The notes below the pieces were generated by a model. It saw only the letters and a list, made by a program, of their open reading frames with translations, did no database searches and was not told where the DNA came from. 64,000 bases of DNA from positions 310,001-374,000 of the forward strand of contig BDSL01000042.1 of assembly GCA_003116995.1 (NCBI GenBank), written 5' to 3'. Below, piece by piece: positions 46,339-58,100 of the stretch; the stretch's first letter is position 1, and each line of letters starts with the position of its first letter. Both the position numbers and the translations under genes were made by a program. The stretch comes from Yamagishiella unicocca. Lineage: Eukaryota; Chlorophyta; Chlorophyceae; Chlamydomonadales; Volvocaceae.

Positions 46339-47325
46339 ATGGCGCCCAAAAAGCAACAAAAGGGCAAGGTTGAGGATCTGGTCAACCCTCTAGCATACAA
46401 AACGAATTTGCAAGCTCTGGGATTCCTGTAAGGCCAGTTGCGCATAACATGACATCGCCTAGCACAAGCTTACCAAGCTGGAACATCACTTTGTGCGCGT
46501 AGGCGCAATTTTGCTGCCGTTATCTCTGGCATTGTAGTCGGAATCTGCGGAGTGGTCGGCTGGCATGGTTTCATTTATCACTTTGTGGCGCAGATGGCGG
46601 TAAGCCGCAGCCTCAGGGCAACCATACGCAGGGGTCGGTACAGCGGTGCCTTGATGGATTGTGTTGCGGTGCCTGCGGTGTCTTACCCCAGTTCCAACCC
46701 CACTCTGCGGCTCCGCCTAACTCTGCTCCTCACCCACTTCCTACCGCAGTGTGTAGCGGCGATGGTGCTTAAGGGCTGCACCAACCCAACGAGCTACTTC
46801 GTTTCATGGTGCGTAGTGTGTGGCCCATGTTTTGGAAAGGGGCGAGGACGGGTTTTGGTGTGTAGTACCTGGGGCGCACCTTGAGGACGGTGACTAGCAA
46901 TGTTCTTCACGTACCTGGGTCAGCGGGGCCGTCCAATGCCGGAGATCGGCAGCTTCTGTCTGTGGCCAGCTTGGTATATCATACTGAACTGTCCGTGGAG
47001 CATATTTCCACCTGAACCCTGCCATGGAACCCTGCCATGGAACCCTGTCCGTGGAAGCCTGCCGTGAAACCCTGTCCATGGAAGCCTCAGTGCAACTTGT
47101 GCAGCGATGCCCACCCTGTGCAGCCATGTGGACTCTATAGCAAATAGTCTCAATGTTCGACCCACCCCCCGACTCGACTTGGCGCGAAGTCTTCACTTGA
47201 TGATGCCTCGCCGTTTCTTGTCACACAGGAACACGTTGCTTTTCTTCGGGGTGTTCTCGTCCACAACACTGTTATCGTACATCCTCTTTTGGATGATTTT
47301 TTACAACATATGCCACGTCTTTTGA
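46339..47325 (+). CDS. EMC6: ER membrane protein complex subunit 6 (EMC6/TMEM93)
   Basis: Four exons: 46339-46427, 46503-46599, 46750-46808, 47229-47325; phases agree and give 113 residues (human EMC6 has 110). It starts MAPKKQQKGKVEDL. Three membrane helices: about 33-52 (NFAAVISGIVVGICGVVG), 54-75 and 85-108 (LLSYILFWMIFYNICHVF). The motifs GWHGFIYHF and the end LFWMIFYNICHVF match LYGFIFYLL and LFWTFLYGMVHVY of the human protein. EMC6 is a core subunit of the EMC, which inserts tail-anchored and multi-pass proteins into the ER membrane. The start is the first ATG of the exon and the N-terminus is short, as in the family. It is convergent with the IMPDH gene downstream. Confidence 0.92.
47022..47085. 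repeat. Imperfect 15-bp tandem repeats in the third EMC6 intron
   Basis: About four to five units of the type CCTGCCATGGAAC with single-base changes, within intron 46809-47228. Confidence 0.7.
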
Positions 47326-48729
47326 TCCTGGTCTGCAGACCCGGGTGACCGGTTGTTGCGCTGTGGCATGACTGCAATACGTGAGGCTTTCCTTGCTAGG
47401 CATAGCGAAATGGTGTCATGACATCGTTGAATCCCAAGGAAAGTACGCGGGGCTCTTGCCACGAGCTGTGCACTAGCAGGGTTGTAATGGTTGGGCTGGA
47501 ATGGTGGAAAGGGAGCGTGCACATGGCAATACTCATGGCTGTTCGGATCTGCGATTGGTGTACGCAATGGACGTACAGCGAGGCCACACCTTATGGGGGT
47601 GAATGTACGACAAAAGGTACCGACAGTATCTTTGTTCCATGTATGGCTTGGAGCAAGGCGAGCCCGTCTATGGGGGTCGCGTCGCCTACCCATTGCCATG
47701 GTACAGAGGAACCTCTTCAGGTTGCGTCCTTCGAGCAGAGGCTCCTCTCCGTGTGTGTAATCAGCACTGACTGAGACAGTAGAGGCGCGCGGATTGGTGC
47801 ATGAGTGGCGCGTGGCTGTGCACCTAAGTGGCGCGTGCGAAGACGCACTGCGCGCAGGTTGTACCTTGCTACCGCGAGGATGCTTTTATATTCCGGTACA
47901 AGTTACAGACCAGCAACTGGAAATGCGGGCCGTCAGCAGTCCGTCGCATATCTGTTTCTCTTCTGCAAAACACCTTGAAATCCCATAATCGTATGTGCAA
48001 TCGTACTTCCCAAAAGTGGGAAGTGCACCAACGCGTGTCGTATTCGGGTAATACCGGTAACCGACGACCAACTAAAGGTCAATAAGGGTTTGACAGAGCC
48101 AAGGTACCTCCTATATGATGAGAACTCAAAACGGAAGCTCTCCCTGCGCAGCTAGCCGCCGCGTCTTGTTGCACACAAGTGCCGCCCGTTTTGCCGTTCG
48201 CAGCAAACCATAGGAACTATGCATTTCTGTATCTGTTATACCAATTCTGCCCAATATGCACCGTCTGCCCAGAAATCTCGGCGACTGCGACTCCATTCCA
48301 TGTATGTTGCCACCAACAATACGTGTGCCTGTAAGAAGCCCCGATCCGTGACCCTGCAGCTCTGTGTACTAACCTATGCATCCCTAGCATCGGCGTCACA
48401 AACACCCCACGTCAAAATAGTCTGGCCTGCAGTCATTTTAGCATACTACATCATAGCACTCAGGTCTCGGTGGCTTCACTCCATTGCAACCAAGTGAGCC
48501 AACGTCAGTAATAAGGCACCGTCCGGCCGCCCGCAAATCAGTCTACCCCCTGCACCGCCTAATCTGCAGCTGTCCGCCACCTATCGCGCGCAGGCAATCA
48601 CGTCCGACGCGGCTGGTCCAGCCATGCACGTGAGGCGGAGTGCCGCTTCACGCCACGCGGCCTAACCACCGCTCGACATTGGCGCGGCGGCGAAGGCCAG
48701 CAAGGCAGCTCACCAGTCGCCAGAGCCGC
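47326..48729. other. Convergent intergenic region (EMC6 / IMPDH 3' ends)
   Basis: Should hold both 3' UTRs. TGTAA, the usual poly(A) signal of chlorophytes, occurs on the plus strand at about 47756 and on the minus strand near 47904; their use is not shown. No other gene seen. Confidence 0.45.
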
Positions 48730-51700
48730 TTACCAGGGGCGCTTCTCGTAGGCAACCATGTCGTGCACGTTGCCCTCAGCCTGGGCGGCGTTCGTCCGCG
48801 CCTCCATGCGCATGTTGCCGTTGTAGAGGATTTCGCGAGCCATGGCGATCGAGTTGGCGCCCAAGTCCTGCACGCAAGGGAATCACCATGGGGAAGATAA
48901 GTACTTGGTATGGTGGATAAAACAGATAATGATAATTACGCAACAACATCGTCCATGCCTTCACGACAGTATTAGCGCTACCTCGCCAAGCGACTTGCCA
49001 CATTTTCCAGGGAACACCCGTTATACCTCGCCTGGCACAGAAACATGCCCCCAACCAGCCGCCGCAGCCCACCACGCCCGGCCGCCGCATCCCACCGCAC
49101 CTGGAAGCCCTGCTTGACAGCCTGGGCCAGGAACGGCACCGTCTTGCGCACGCTGCCCTTGTCCTTTACGGCGCCAGACACGCCCTGAGCGATCTTGAGG
49201 CTCTGGGTGTCCGAGTGGTAGCGGGTCTCGCTGCCCTTGGCCATGGCCTCCAGGGAGCCCATGCCGCGGTATTTCTGCAGTACGGCGGGTCAAAAGGCAG
49301 GAGGACATGAGGGGCAAGGACGAACCCGGCAGGAAGGTTTCGGTTTCAGCAACACAGCATGTGCCTCGTGTAATGTGTAGCGCTTGCACTCGCGGAAGAG
49401 CACAAGGTTTCGTTCCTTACAACCCACGGCTCCCCCAAAGGTTCTTGGTTTCGCTAGTACACAGACCCTGTACGTAACGACGTAACGACGTAACGACAAG
49501 CAGCTCGGTGGCCCCACCTTGACGCGCTGGCCGTTGAGGACAAAGTACTCGCCCGGCGCCTCCGTGGTGCCGGCGAACATGGAGCCGCACATGACGGCGC
49601 TGGCGCCCAGGGCGAGGGCCTTGGTGATGTTGCCGGAGTTCTGGATGCCGCCGTCAGCGATGATCGGCACGCCCAGCTGGTTCGCTACGCGGGACACGTG
49701 GTACACGGCTGTGGCCTGGCCACGGCCGACGGCGCAAACCTCTTGCGTGGTGCAGATGGAGCCAGAGCCCATGCCCACACGCAGGCCGTCGGCACCGGCC
49801 TCGATGAGGCGGCGCGCCTGCGCGCTGGTGACGACGTTGCCGGCAATCACGTCCAGGGAGGGGTGCGCGGCCTTGATGTACTTGATCATCTCGACCTGGG
49901 AGAGAGAAGAGGGGGCCAGCGAGAGAGAGAGGAGCCCATCTTCAGGTGTTCAGGAGCGCTTGTTTCACCGCCATGCGCGAAACCGACCGGCGCGCATCGT
50001 TCCACCACCAAGACCCAGCTCACGCGTCCTGAGTGGTGCCAGCTGGACGAGACAGCTGGACGCGACATGCCATAGGGCATCTAACGGTCCTGGCGCCGCA
50101 TGCCCCCTAAACCACCTCCGTTCTTTGTGCAAAAAATCCCTACGAACAACACCTACCTGGTAGGTCGAGTCACCCTGCGATGAGTCCAGGATGACGGCGT
50201 CCACCTTGGCCACCTCGTAAAGCATCTTGACGCGCTCCTTGTCGCTGTCGCGGGTCCCCACGGCGGCACCCACGCGCAGCTTGCCCTCGCCGTCAACCGC
50301 CGGGGCGCCAGGCGCGGGGAAGCTACGGGCATCCTTGAAGTACCCGCGAGTCGCCAGAGCGACCTAGGATGGCATGTCCGACAGGGGACGGGAGGTAGAT
50401 GGTGAGCGGAAAGCCATTGACAATGTCCGGGCGAGCTCTGGCCTTCCAAAAATTGACCGTTACGCACGCCAGCAGCCTCGGCGGGTTGCGTTGGGAGCGC
50501 AGCACAGATAAGAGGTTACTATCGTTGAGAAGGTCGGGGGCGGATGGGCGGCGGGGCGGGCAAGCATGCCGGCAACGCGCGTCGACCATTGGCAGGTCAC
50601 GCTGCTCACCAGCTCGCCGGCGGCGTTGACGATGGGCAGCTTGTTCTTCTTGTTCTTCTTCAGCACAGCGGCGGCCTCGTCGGGAGTGATGCCCTGTAGC
50701 AACAGACACCAACGACTTGTTACTCCCAACCTCGCAAAGAAGAGGGTGCGTTCGCGGTACGGGGTGTGTACGCATAGGGGTTCATTCAGAGCGAGGGCAT
50801 GGCAGGCACTCTGGGGAAGGTCGATTGCCTAAATTGGTTGGGCCACTGCGCAGAAACAATAAGCCAATCGCAAGCCCTTACAGTGCTCACATCGCAATCA
50901 GCGCTATTGCCGCGCTCAGAATTCACTTTGTTCTCTGTTCAGAGGCAGCCATGTTCGGGTCACAATCCCGTACACCACAAGCCCTTTTCGGGAATTAGTT
51001 GGGTTCATAGTAATGTTCGCTTGCTAACATGTGGCCCGAAGTTGTGGCCACGTTGTTCGTCCCTCAGTAGTGACGTAAGAACTCTGCAGGCGAAAGGGAA
51101 CATACCCAGGCGAACGCGACCCCCTCCCAGCTTATCGCCAATGCTGCCCCCCTGCGCGGGCCCTCGCCACACGGATCCCAGCCCTTGCCTTCCCCGCATC
51201 AGCCACGCACCTCGGCGGCGGTAATGAGGTCGGTGGTCATGACCTCATTGAGAGGTGTGAGCCTGTCATTGATGAAGTCGATGTCGCGGGTGGTGACAAT
51301 ACCCAGCAGCTTTCCGCCCAAAGCACCGGTGTCAGTTACACACACGCTGGAGAATCCGCGGGTGATCTGCAACGGGCGGCAGCGGTCAGCGTGCGACATC
51401 AGCGCAGCACAAAAGGCAAAAGTGGCCTGCTGTGTTGATATCAAGGCCGGCGGCGAAACACGAGGCAGGCAGGCCTGTCACAAAAGTATGGTTAGTGCAT
51501 GACCGGTTGGGCCCAGAGTTGGCAATAGTTTGAGACGCGGCCACCATCCCACCAACTTCTCCCAATTTACCCATATTACGACGCAACTTACCTTGAGGTT
51601 ATCCAGCTTGCTGATAGTTTCTGAGGGGCCCATCACGGCAGGCGTGACGATAAAGCCAGGTGTGTGGTTCTTGGCCTTCAGCACCTGGTTCAGCTGCTCC

Positions 51701-52242
51701 TCGGCTGTGTTGTTGTAGTGGACGAAACCCATGCCACCCAACTGCAGAGGACGTGGACAGGGATGGCAGCATGACTTCAACAACCTGGCAAGCAAATGGC
51801 ATCAAACTACATGACAATAGGCTGCGAGTCAAAGGGGTATTTTGGGGGTCTCACCGTGGCCATTGTAATTGCCATCTCGGCCTCCGTCACGGTGTCCATC
51901 GGCGAGCTGACGATGGGCACACGAAGCTTAATGTTCCTTGTGACATTGCACGAAAGGTCAACCTGCAAACACACGTCAGTTAGCGACCTGAAGGGCCACC
52001 ATTCGCGTGTCGGCAAAAACGTGGGGCGCCGCACGCCTATGGGCGCACCTCGTTTGCGGCAAAGAAGATGTGCCCCGGGTGGAAGATGACATCGTCGTAG
52101 GTGTAGCACACACCTTGGTTGAACAGCTGGTAGGAAGTGAAGCCTGGACAGAGGACAGAGTAATTAGAGCGTTATAGCGAAATGTCGCCAGCTATCGATA
52201 CACCGCACCATCGTAGACAGCACCAGCGTGACCGTTCTCCAT
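48730..52242 (-). CDS. IMPDH: Inosine-5'-monophosphate dehydrogenase (complete, 10 exons)
   Basis: Exons: 52209-52242, 52049-52143, 51855-51962, 51592-51741, 51211-51366, 50610-50693, 50157-50363, 49518-49895, 49101-49274, 48730-48867; all GT-AG and in phase, 507 residues (human IMPDH2 has 514). It catalyses NAD-dependent oxidation of IMP to XMP, the committed step of GTP synthesis, in the cytosol as a tetramer. Visible: N-terminal barrel ([28 protein letters not shown]); CBS pair (about 115-240; [26 protein letters not shown]); [17 protein letters not shown] segment; catalytic loop [13 protein letters not shown] with Cys326; [10 protein letters not shown]; flap [11 protein letters not shown] with the Arg422-Tyr423 pair; and the usual C-terminal VAYEKRPW. 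The first exon has only 11 codons plus one base; its ATG and phase fit the [12 protein letters not shown] join. Confidence 0.96.
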
Positions 52243-54128
52243 TTTGTCCAGATGCTGTGACAGCAAATTGTGCGTGCCTTAAGCGAACGTCTTGCACGTG
52301 ATGTGCAACTGGCGGCGAAAATATGAAAGTCAGACGCAGCTGTAAGGCCGTGCAAAAGACAAAGAACGATAAGGAAAACGAAGTGGAGCAAGCTTATTAA
52401 ATGCCGGGCACCACACGCCGGTTGGGATCGGTTGCGCGTGAACACGCTGCCGTACGCACGCGTCGGCGCTACCTTTGCGACCAAGGACGTCGCACATTCA
52501 CGGGTCTTGCACCACGTATTTTTATTCGTATACGCGCAACCATTGGGGCTCGACAACCTTCAGAATGGAAACAGCTGTAAATTTATCCCATACGGCGCCC
52601 AGATGTTGTATGACAAGTCGCCGTAGGTGGTATTTTTGGATGATTGTGCCTTTGAGGTCATGGAGACTCGATCCGAGGAGCATAGTGGATTCCGCTGTTT
52701 CGGGAACAATTGTCTACCGTTATGCACATTCACGAGCGACCTCGCGTCATAAGGGACAAATGCGATGACCAGCGGATTTGCATGCTATGCGCTCTTCCAT
52801 ATTCCTTGTTAGAGGAACGGCGACCTTTTCCTCGAGGCGCACCCTCCTACCCTTGGCTCGCTGACACACGGCAGCTCTTCCGTCGGAACATGCCACATAG
52901 TTTTCATGTTGCTAGAGGGCGTTTCACATGCGAAGGCATTCAGTGCTAACGACGGCCCATACGACGATACGTCCACCTAGTCGCAGAAGTAGCGTGTCGG
53001 TGCAGGGTGGGGCCCCGCCTGGCCGCGTAACGTCATCATTGCATTTCTGGGCAAAGTACGGGGAATGATATGATAAACACAGTGGGCAGTCCTTAAACCT
53101 AGAACCCAGTCCAGGTTAGCCGCCTCCCCTGGCCGAGTTGAGCAAGGTTGAGCTCCCCCTTGCAGGAACGAACAAAAGCTTCTAGCTGGGACCCAACAGG
53201 GCACGGAGGGCAGGATGCATGTCGAATTGCGGATGCATGAATGCCGACTCAAAGGAAGCTCTGCTAAGTTCAAACGCTCTCGGCCGACTTCATCCAAATC
53301 TTTTCCAACCACGAGAAGGCACGGGTTAACAATTAAAGCATTGTCGGGTTCCACTACGTTCCAATTATTGGGCTTGTGTCCTGTGTGTCCACCCGTTTTG
53401 GACCCTCACATGCAACCCTGGAATGTGACACGCGTCAAAACCCCGCGATATGCATGGATTCCGACAACTTGCGCTTGAGTACTCGACGCACGTAAGTGTT
53501 CTTACGGTGTTATCAGCAAGCTAGGTTACGTCAAAGGAGGTCTCAGCAGATCAAATGATCCAGCCCATTGGTGGGCCTATGGCAGTAGGACACACCGAAG
53601 CACACCAACTCCCAGGTAAAATCTGTAACCGCCGCCATACAACTCTATACAACCCCTGAATACATCAACCCCGCAACGAAATATGCACTCATGGGCGTCA
53701 GGAACCGCCCACAACCCGCTGGTGCTGCAGCATGGGGGAAAGCAAGTGTGAAAGCATCCCTGCAAAAAAATCAACGCCCTCCGCCGAAACAATATCATGA
53801 CTGCCCTCCATTCGGAACCCAGCACTTTTGCCTCGTCACATACGCACGACACTATACCACGAGAACGGCATGCGTGCCCTGACGCCGCCACGACCCTGGA
53901 AAGCCCAAGCAACCGCCCATGTAGGCGATGCGGAGCCCAAGGAGCCATGTTTGCACCGTTTAGCTGTTGGTGTAGTCGGGACGATCGTGGTCCAGAAGGC
54001 TGCGGCGCGTAAAGGCAGCCAAGAGGTGGCACAAGAGGTCACGCGTCCGGGCTGCTTTGCCATTGGTTATCTCCCGACAATCCGTATGACTAGCCACACA
54101 TGTCCTCAGCCGCTCCCGCCCGCTATCC
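52243..54128. other. Intergenic region between the PH gene 3' end and IMPDH start
   Basis: IMPDH promoter region and probable 3' UTR of the PH gene. A 151-codon open frame at 53577-54032 (-) lies downstream of the PH stop and has no recognisable domain. No RNA gene seen. Confidence 0.5.
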
Positions 54129-54824
54129 CTACCTGCGGGAGTGTTTGACGATGGCACGGCCAATGGCATTAATCCAGTCTTCTTTTTCCTTATCCGTGTC
54201 AGCGATGAAGTACATGCTCTCCGTCTGCGTAGAAATTTCGAAGGCGTTCGCCTTGTTGATCGTGTCCTCAGCCCCCTTTATTGAAAGGCACTTGTTGACC
54301 TGTCAGGAATGGGTTCCATTAGCTGCATCCTCGCAATATGTGAGCCCGCAAGACGGTGCCAAGTGGAAAGTAGGGACGACACGCAGATGCCCTGTGTATT
54401 TGGGGGCCAGAAACTGCCGCGCAAACCCCGACGTGCGCAAACCGGTCCTCACATCAATCACTCCGCGGGGAACGGAGTCAGGCGTCACGACATCACTTTT
54501 GAACCAGAAAATCTTGCCCTGCTTCATCACGAACCACCTGCGAAAAGGGGCCTTTCAGCAGCGAGCGGCGACTTCCCGCGGACGGCGCCATTGGACAACA
54601 AAGCATACCTGCGCCTCCATGTTTTGATATACTCGCCTTGCAACAATTAAGGGGCCAAGCGAAAGGCATGATGAAGGATTTTTGCTATCTTTTCGAACTG
54701 CGAGAACCTGAAGCCCTACAATGTCCATACCTTGCTTCTGTAGCCATCCGCAACGCTCTGGAGTATGCCAATACTCCACTCCACCATATGTCTCTTTTGT
54801 GCCCCGGCCCCATAGTGCCTGCAT
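54129..54824 (-). CDS. Small pleckstrin-homology domain protein (AtPH1-like)
   Basis: Four exons: 54731-54824, 54609-54636 (28-nt microexon), 54453-54537, 54129-54299; in phase, 125 residues. Nearly the whole protein is one PH domain: GVEYWHTPERCGWLQKQG, then EYIKTWRRRWFVMKQGKIFW, SVPRGVIDV, and the closing helix KEKEDWINAIGRAIVKHSRR with the invariant Trp. It follows Arabidopsis PH1 almost residue by residue, including the GWL-KQGEYIKTWRRRWFVLKQGK core. AtPH1-type proteins bind phosphoinositides, probably on endosomal membranes (family knowledge). The stop TAG follows CGCAGG, which could also be a splice donor, so a further short C-terminal exon as in the longer plant protein is possible. 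Confidence 0.9.
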
Positions 54825-55194
54825 TCCTTCGGGCCAACAGCTACCTTAAAGGAGCTTTTTCGCTTTCAGTATAGTACCAGTAAAGTGGAAATCCTTTGCC
54901 GTTATGAGTTAAGGAAATGAAGTGAGTAAACTAGCAATAGCTTCTGGCCCAAATGCCTCGAACAGTCTTCCAGGCTGAATGTTTTATGATCTTATCGCTG
55001 TGAAACTATTGACGCATGCAGTGAACCGTTACTGCGGAAGGGTTACAGGGAGAATAGCAAGGAGCTGCATGCTCCAGAACCACGCTTCATGCCTGCCTTA
55101 ATGCCTGCCGTGCCATGCCGAAGTCCAGGATCGGGAGCCACATCAACAAACTGTTGCTTTCTTGAACCCTGCACTTCATCCTCTTCGGACCGAC
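54825..55194. promoter_or_regulatory. Divergent promoter region (PH gene / RAD5-HLTF gene)
   Basis: 370 bp separate the two start codons, which face away from each other, so both promoters and 5' UTRs must lie here. No TATA box or named element was identified with confidence. Confidence 0.5.
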
Positions 55195-58100
55195 ATGGAG
55201 AGGGCTCTAGTGCAGCCGTCGCCGGGGGCAGGCCCCTCAAGGGCCACTGTGCCCGACAGCGTAGACATCGCACAGGTGCGGCTCCTCTAGGCTTTGGGTG
55301 TACGTAGGAAAATCATTTTTAGCAGACGCACGGAGAACGGAATATGAACCGGTGGCCTATCGCTGCGCGCCAGGGTCCCCGGAAGCTTAGAATGCACCTC
55401 ACGTTGACTGGTGTGCGTTGCTTGGTCAGCACATAGGAATTAGCGGGTACAGTTGTGACTGTTGGTTGTGGTCGTGGCTGCCCCATGCACGCAGGATGAT
55501 GGTGGAGACGACGCGGACGACTCTTCCGAGTTGGTGGGTTCCTTCAGGACCAAGGTAGTCGGTGTGCGGTACTACGCCGGTCAAGCAAACCTTGACGAGG
55601 TACGTCTTTGGTGTCACGCTTTGCAAAATGTCGTGTTATGCCGCGCGTGCTATGGATGACATCGATCCACAAGTCATAACTTCGCAGATGGTACTTCTAA
55701 TCCGGGAGCCGAACAATCCCTACGATAAATGGTGCGTGAAATGCAGATGCAGATCTGGACCTGCAATTCATGCCAGTAATTTCTTCCTTATGGATATGTC
55801 GTCAGTGATGTGGGTCGCTGCTTGCAAAAGGGTCCATTGCTCAGCAAGCCCCACACTCTTTCCCAGTCGCGTGTGCATTGGACGCTTGTGCGTGCCGCTA
55901 GGTTCCCGTCACGCTTGGCCTGCTTGTTACCGCTAATGTGGGCATGCCTTTCGGCTGGTCACACGCAGGGCGATCCGGGTCGACAACGTGCGGGGCGAGA
56001 AGATCGGCCATATATCCCGTGAGCAAGCAGCTGTGGTGAGCGAATGGGCGTGCCGACGAGGGAATAAGAGGAAACCCGTAGGTCAGCACTGATAAGTAAA
56101 ACCAATTAGGAAACGTTTCATACAACTTGTTTGGGATTGCATGCTGAAGGACTTTAGTTTACGTATGCAAAGCCGGAGGTCGAGTTCCGCCCCCGGCTGC
56201 TGTGCCTAAGCTAACCTCAACAAGGACCCCGAGCATAAAGAAACGTTTTCCGGGTACGTTTTGGGATGCATGGTGGAAAACTTGATGTGGTGGCTGGACA
56301 CGCTAGTGCGAGAATTGTCGAAGCGTAAACGAAGTAAGTTACCGGGCTTGGCCATCCAGCGTCCGCGACAGGAAGCCGAAGTCGCACCGCACCGCCGTGG
56401 GAGACCGGAAAACGTGATAGCACAAGCGAGCATCCGTCATGCCCGCAGACGAGAACGCAGTAGTACAGGCAAGTAGCTACTATAAGCTCCTCACGACCCA
56501 GCCGTTGAACACGTTTGGCCAGCACCCAGAGTGGGCAGTGATGGCGGTCATCGCGAAGCATGCGGGCAGGAGGCACCAGCGGGCGTCAGCACGGGCGTGA
56601 GGAAAACGAATGGGATGAGCAAGAGTCAAAGCAACGAAGGGTTCCAGGCGGCTCGGCGAAAGGGAAAAGAGTCGGCAGATGGCGTGCTTGATGTACGCAT
56701 CTGGGTGTACGGTGTTATGCCGCGGCAGTACGGCGGTAATTATTCAATAAATGGTCGGAAGGGTGCCGATGTGCACAGGAAGTTTCGGGGGCCGGGCGAC
56801 GGGTAGACAGATGAGCGGGTAAGCAGCGACTGAATGGGCTCTTGGAGGAGTTTGCGTACGTTGAGTTTGACGATGCATACTTTAGGGCTCTGGCTTTGGA
56901 GCGCAAGCCCACCAGCGCTGCTGCGCTTGGAAAGAGTATAATAACCTGGACTTGTGGCTAGACTTTTGCCTTGACAGCGGTTGTCAACCCACATGATGCA
57001 CTGTGAGTGCGCCCAGCACAGCACTGGTGGGCCCACATGACATAATGTCGTGCCCTGTATAGCAATGGCCGACGCACATGACGTAGTGTCATGTCCAACA
57101 GGGCATAGATCGTTCCACATTATGGGATGACGTTTCAAAACGACCTGACGATGTTCGTGGGGACAGGAAGGTCTAAACACGCACCGCCGGTTGTTCATGG
57201 CACTGCAGATGCCCACACGCGTTTTAGACACCTGAGATTTTGGATATGGCGATTGGGACGGGTCCGGCATGTGTAACGAAGGATTGGGCCAATACGATTA
57301 TCCCTAAGCCCTGGGCGCGAAACGTGAGCTGATTGCTCCCTGGTGCCGTCCTTGCTTGACCACAGATGTCGCCGCTCATCGACGAGGCCCAACTCCGCAT
57401 CGAGGGTAAGAGAGCATGGCAGAATGTGCGATGCTCGAGTGTGGGTCTGTCGTACTGCGTCAGCAAAGGGTTGCTGGAAATCGTTGCATGGCACAGATCC
57501 ATTACAATTATTGACCCAGATCATTTCGCCGTCGCTGCACCCACAGGTTTAGTACAGGCCACCAAGGGTGCCTACACTATGCCCATCGACCTGCTGTGCT
57601 TCAGCCCGCCTGCTAACAAAGACGATGTGGTAAGGCGCATGCGCAGCGGGGGCATCGTAATGAACCCTGGCAACGGCAATGGCATGGGTGGAGCTGGACA
57701 GGCAGGCGCCGCGTACATAAGACGCATGCCGCAGTCGGAACTGGACACCCTCCTGGATCGCACGTTTAACGGTGCGTCGCGGGCGAGTGCATGGGAGGTG
57801 GGGGGCATTGTTCGGTGGGATTTGGATAGCACGATAGCACCTGTCGGATATGTTCGGCCCGTTTTCGTTTGGTGCGTTTGGTGCGACGCATTAAGTTGGG
57901 GTTAGCCTGGCTTCGGGGGCTCGGGCGGGGGTTGGCACTTGGTTCACCGGGCTGGAAGGGTAAGCACGGGCCGCAGGGGGAAAAGCGCAAGCAGCATGCA
58001 ACTGGTCTGGGCACCAGGCTGCTGCGCTGCGACGGGCTGACGTGATGTACCCAATTGCTACCGGTAACCGCTCCCACCATCCACTGCGGACGCCCGCAGA

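Noticed and set aside
53577..54032. 151-codon minus-strand open frame downstream of the PH gene
   Set aside because: No domain, begins without good context and lies where the PH 3' UTR is expected.
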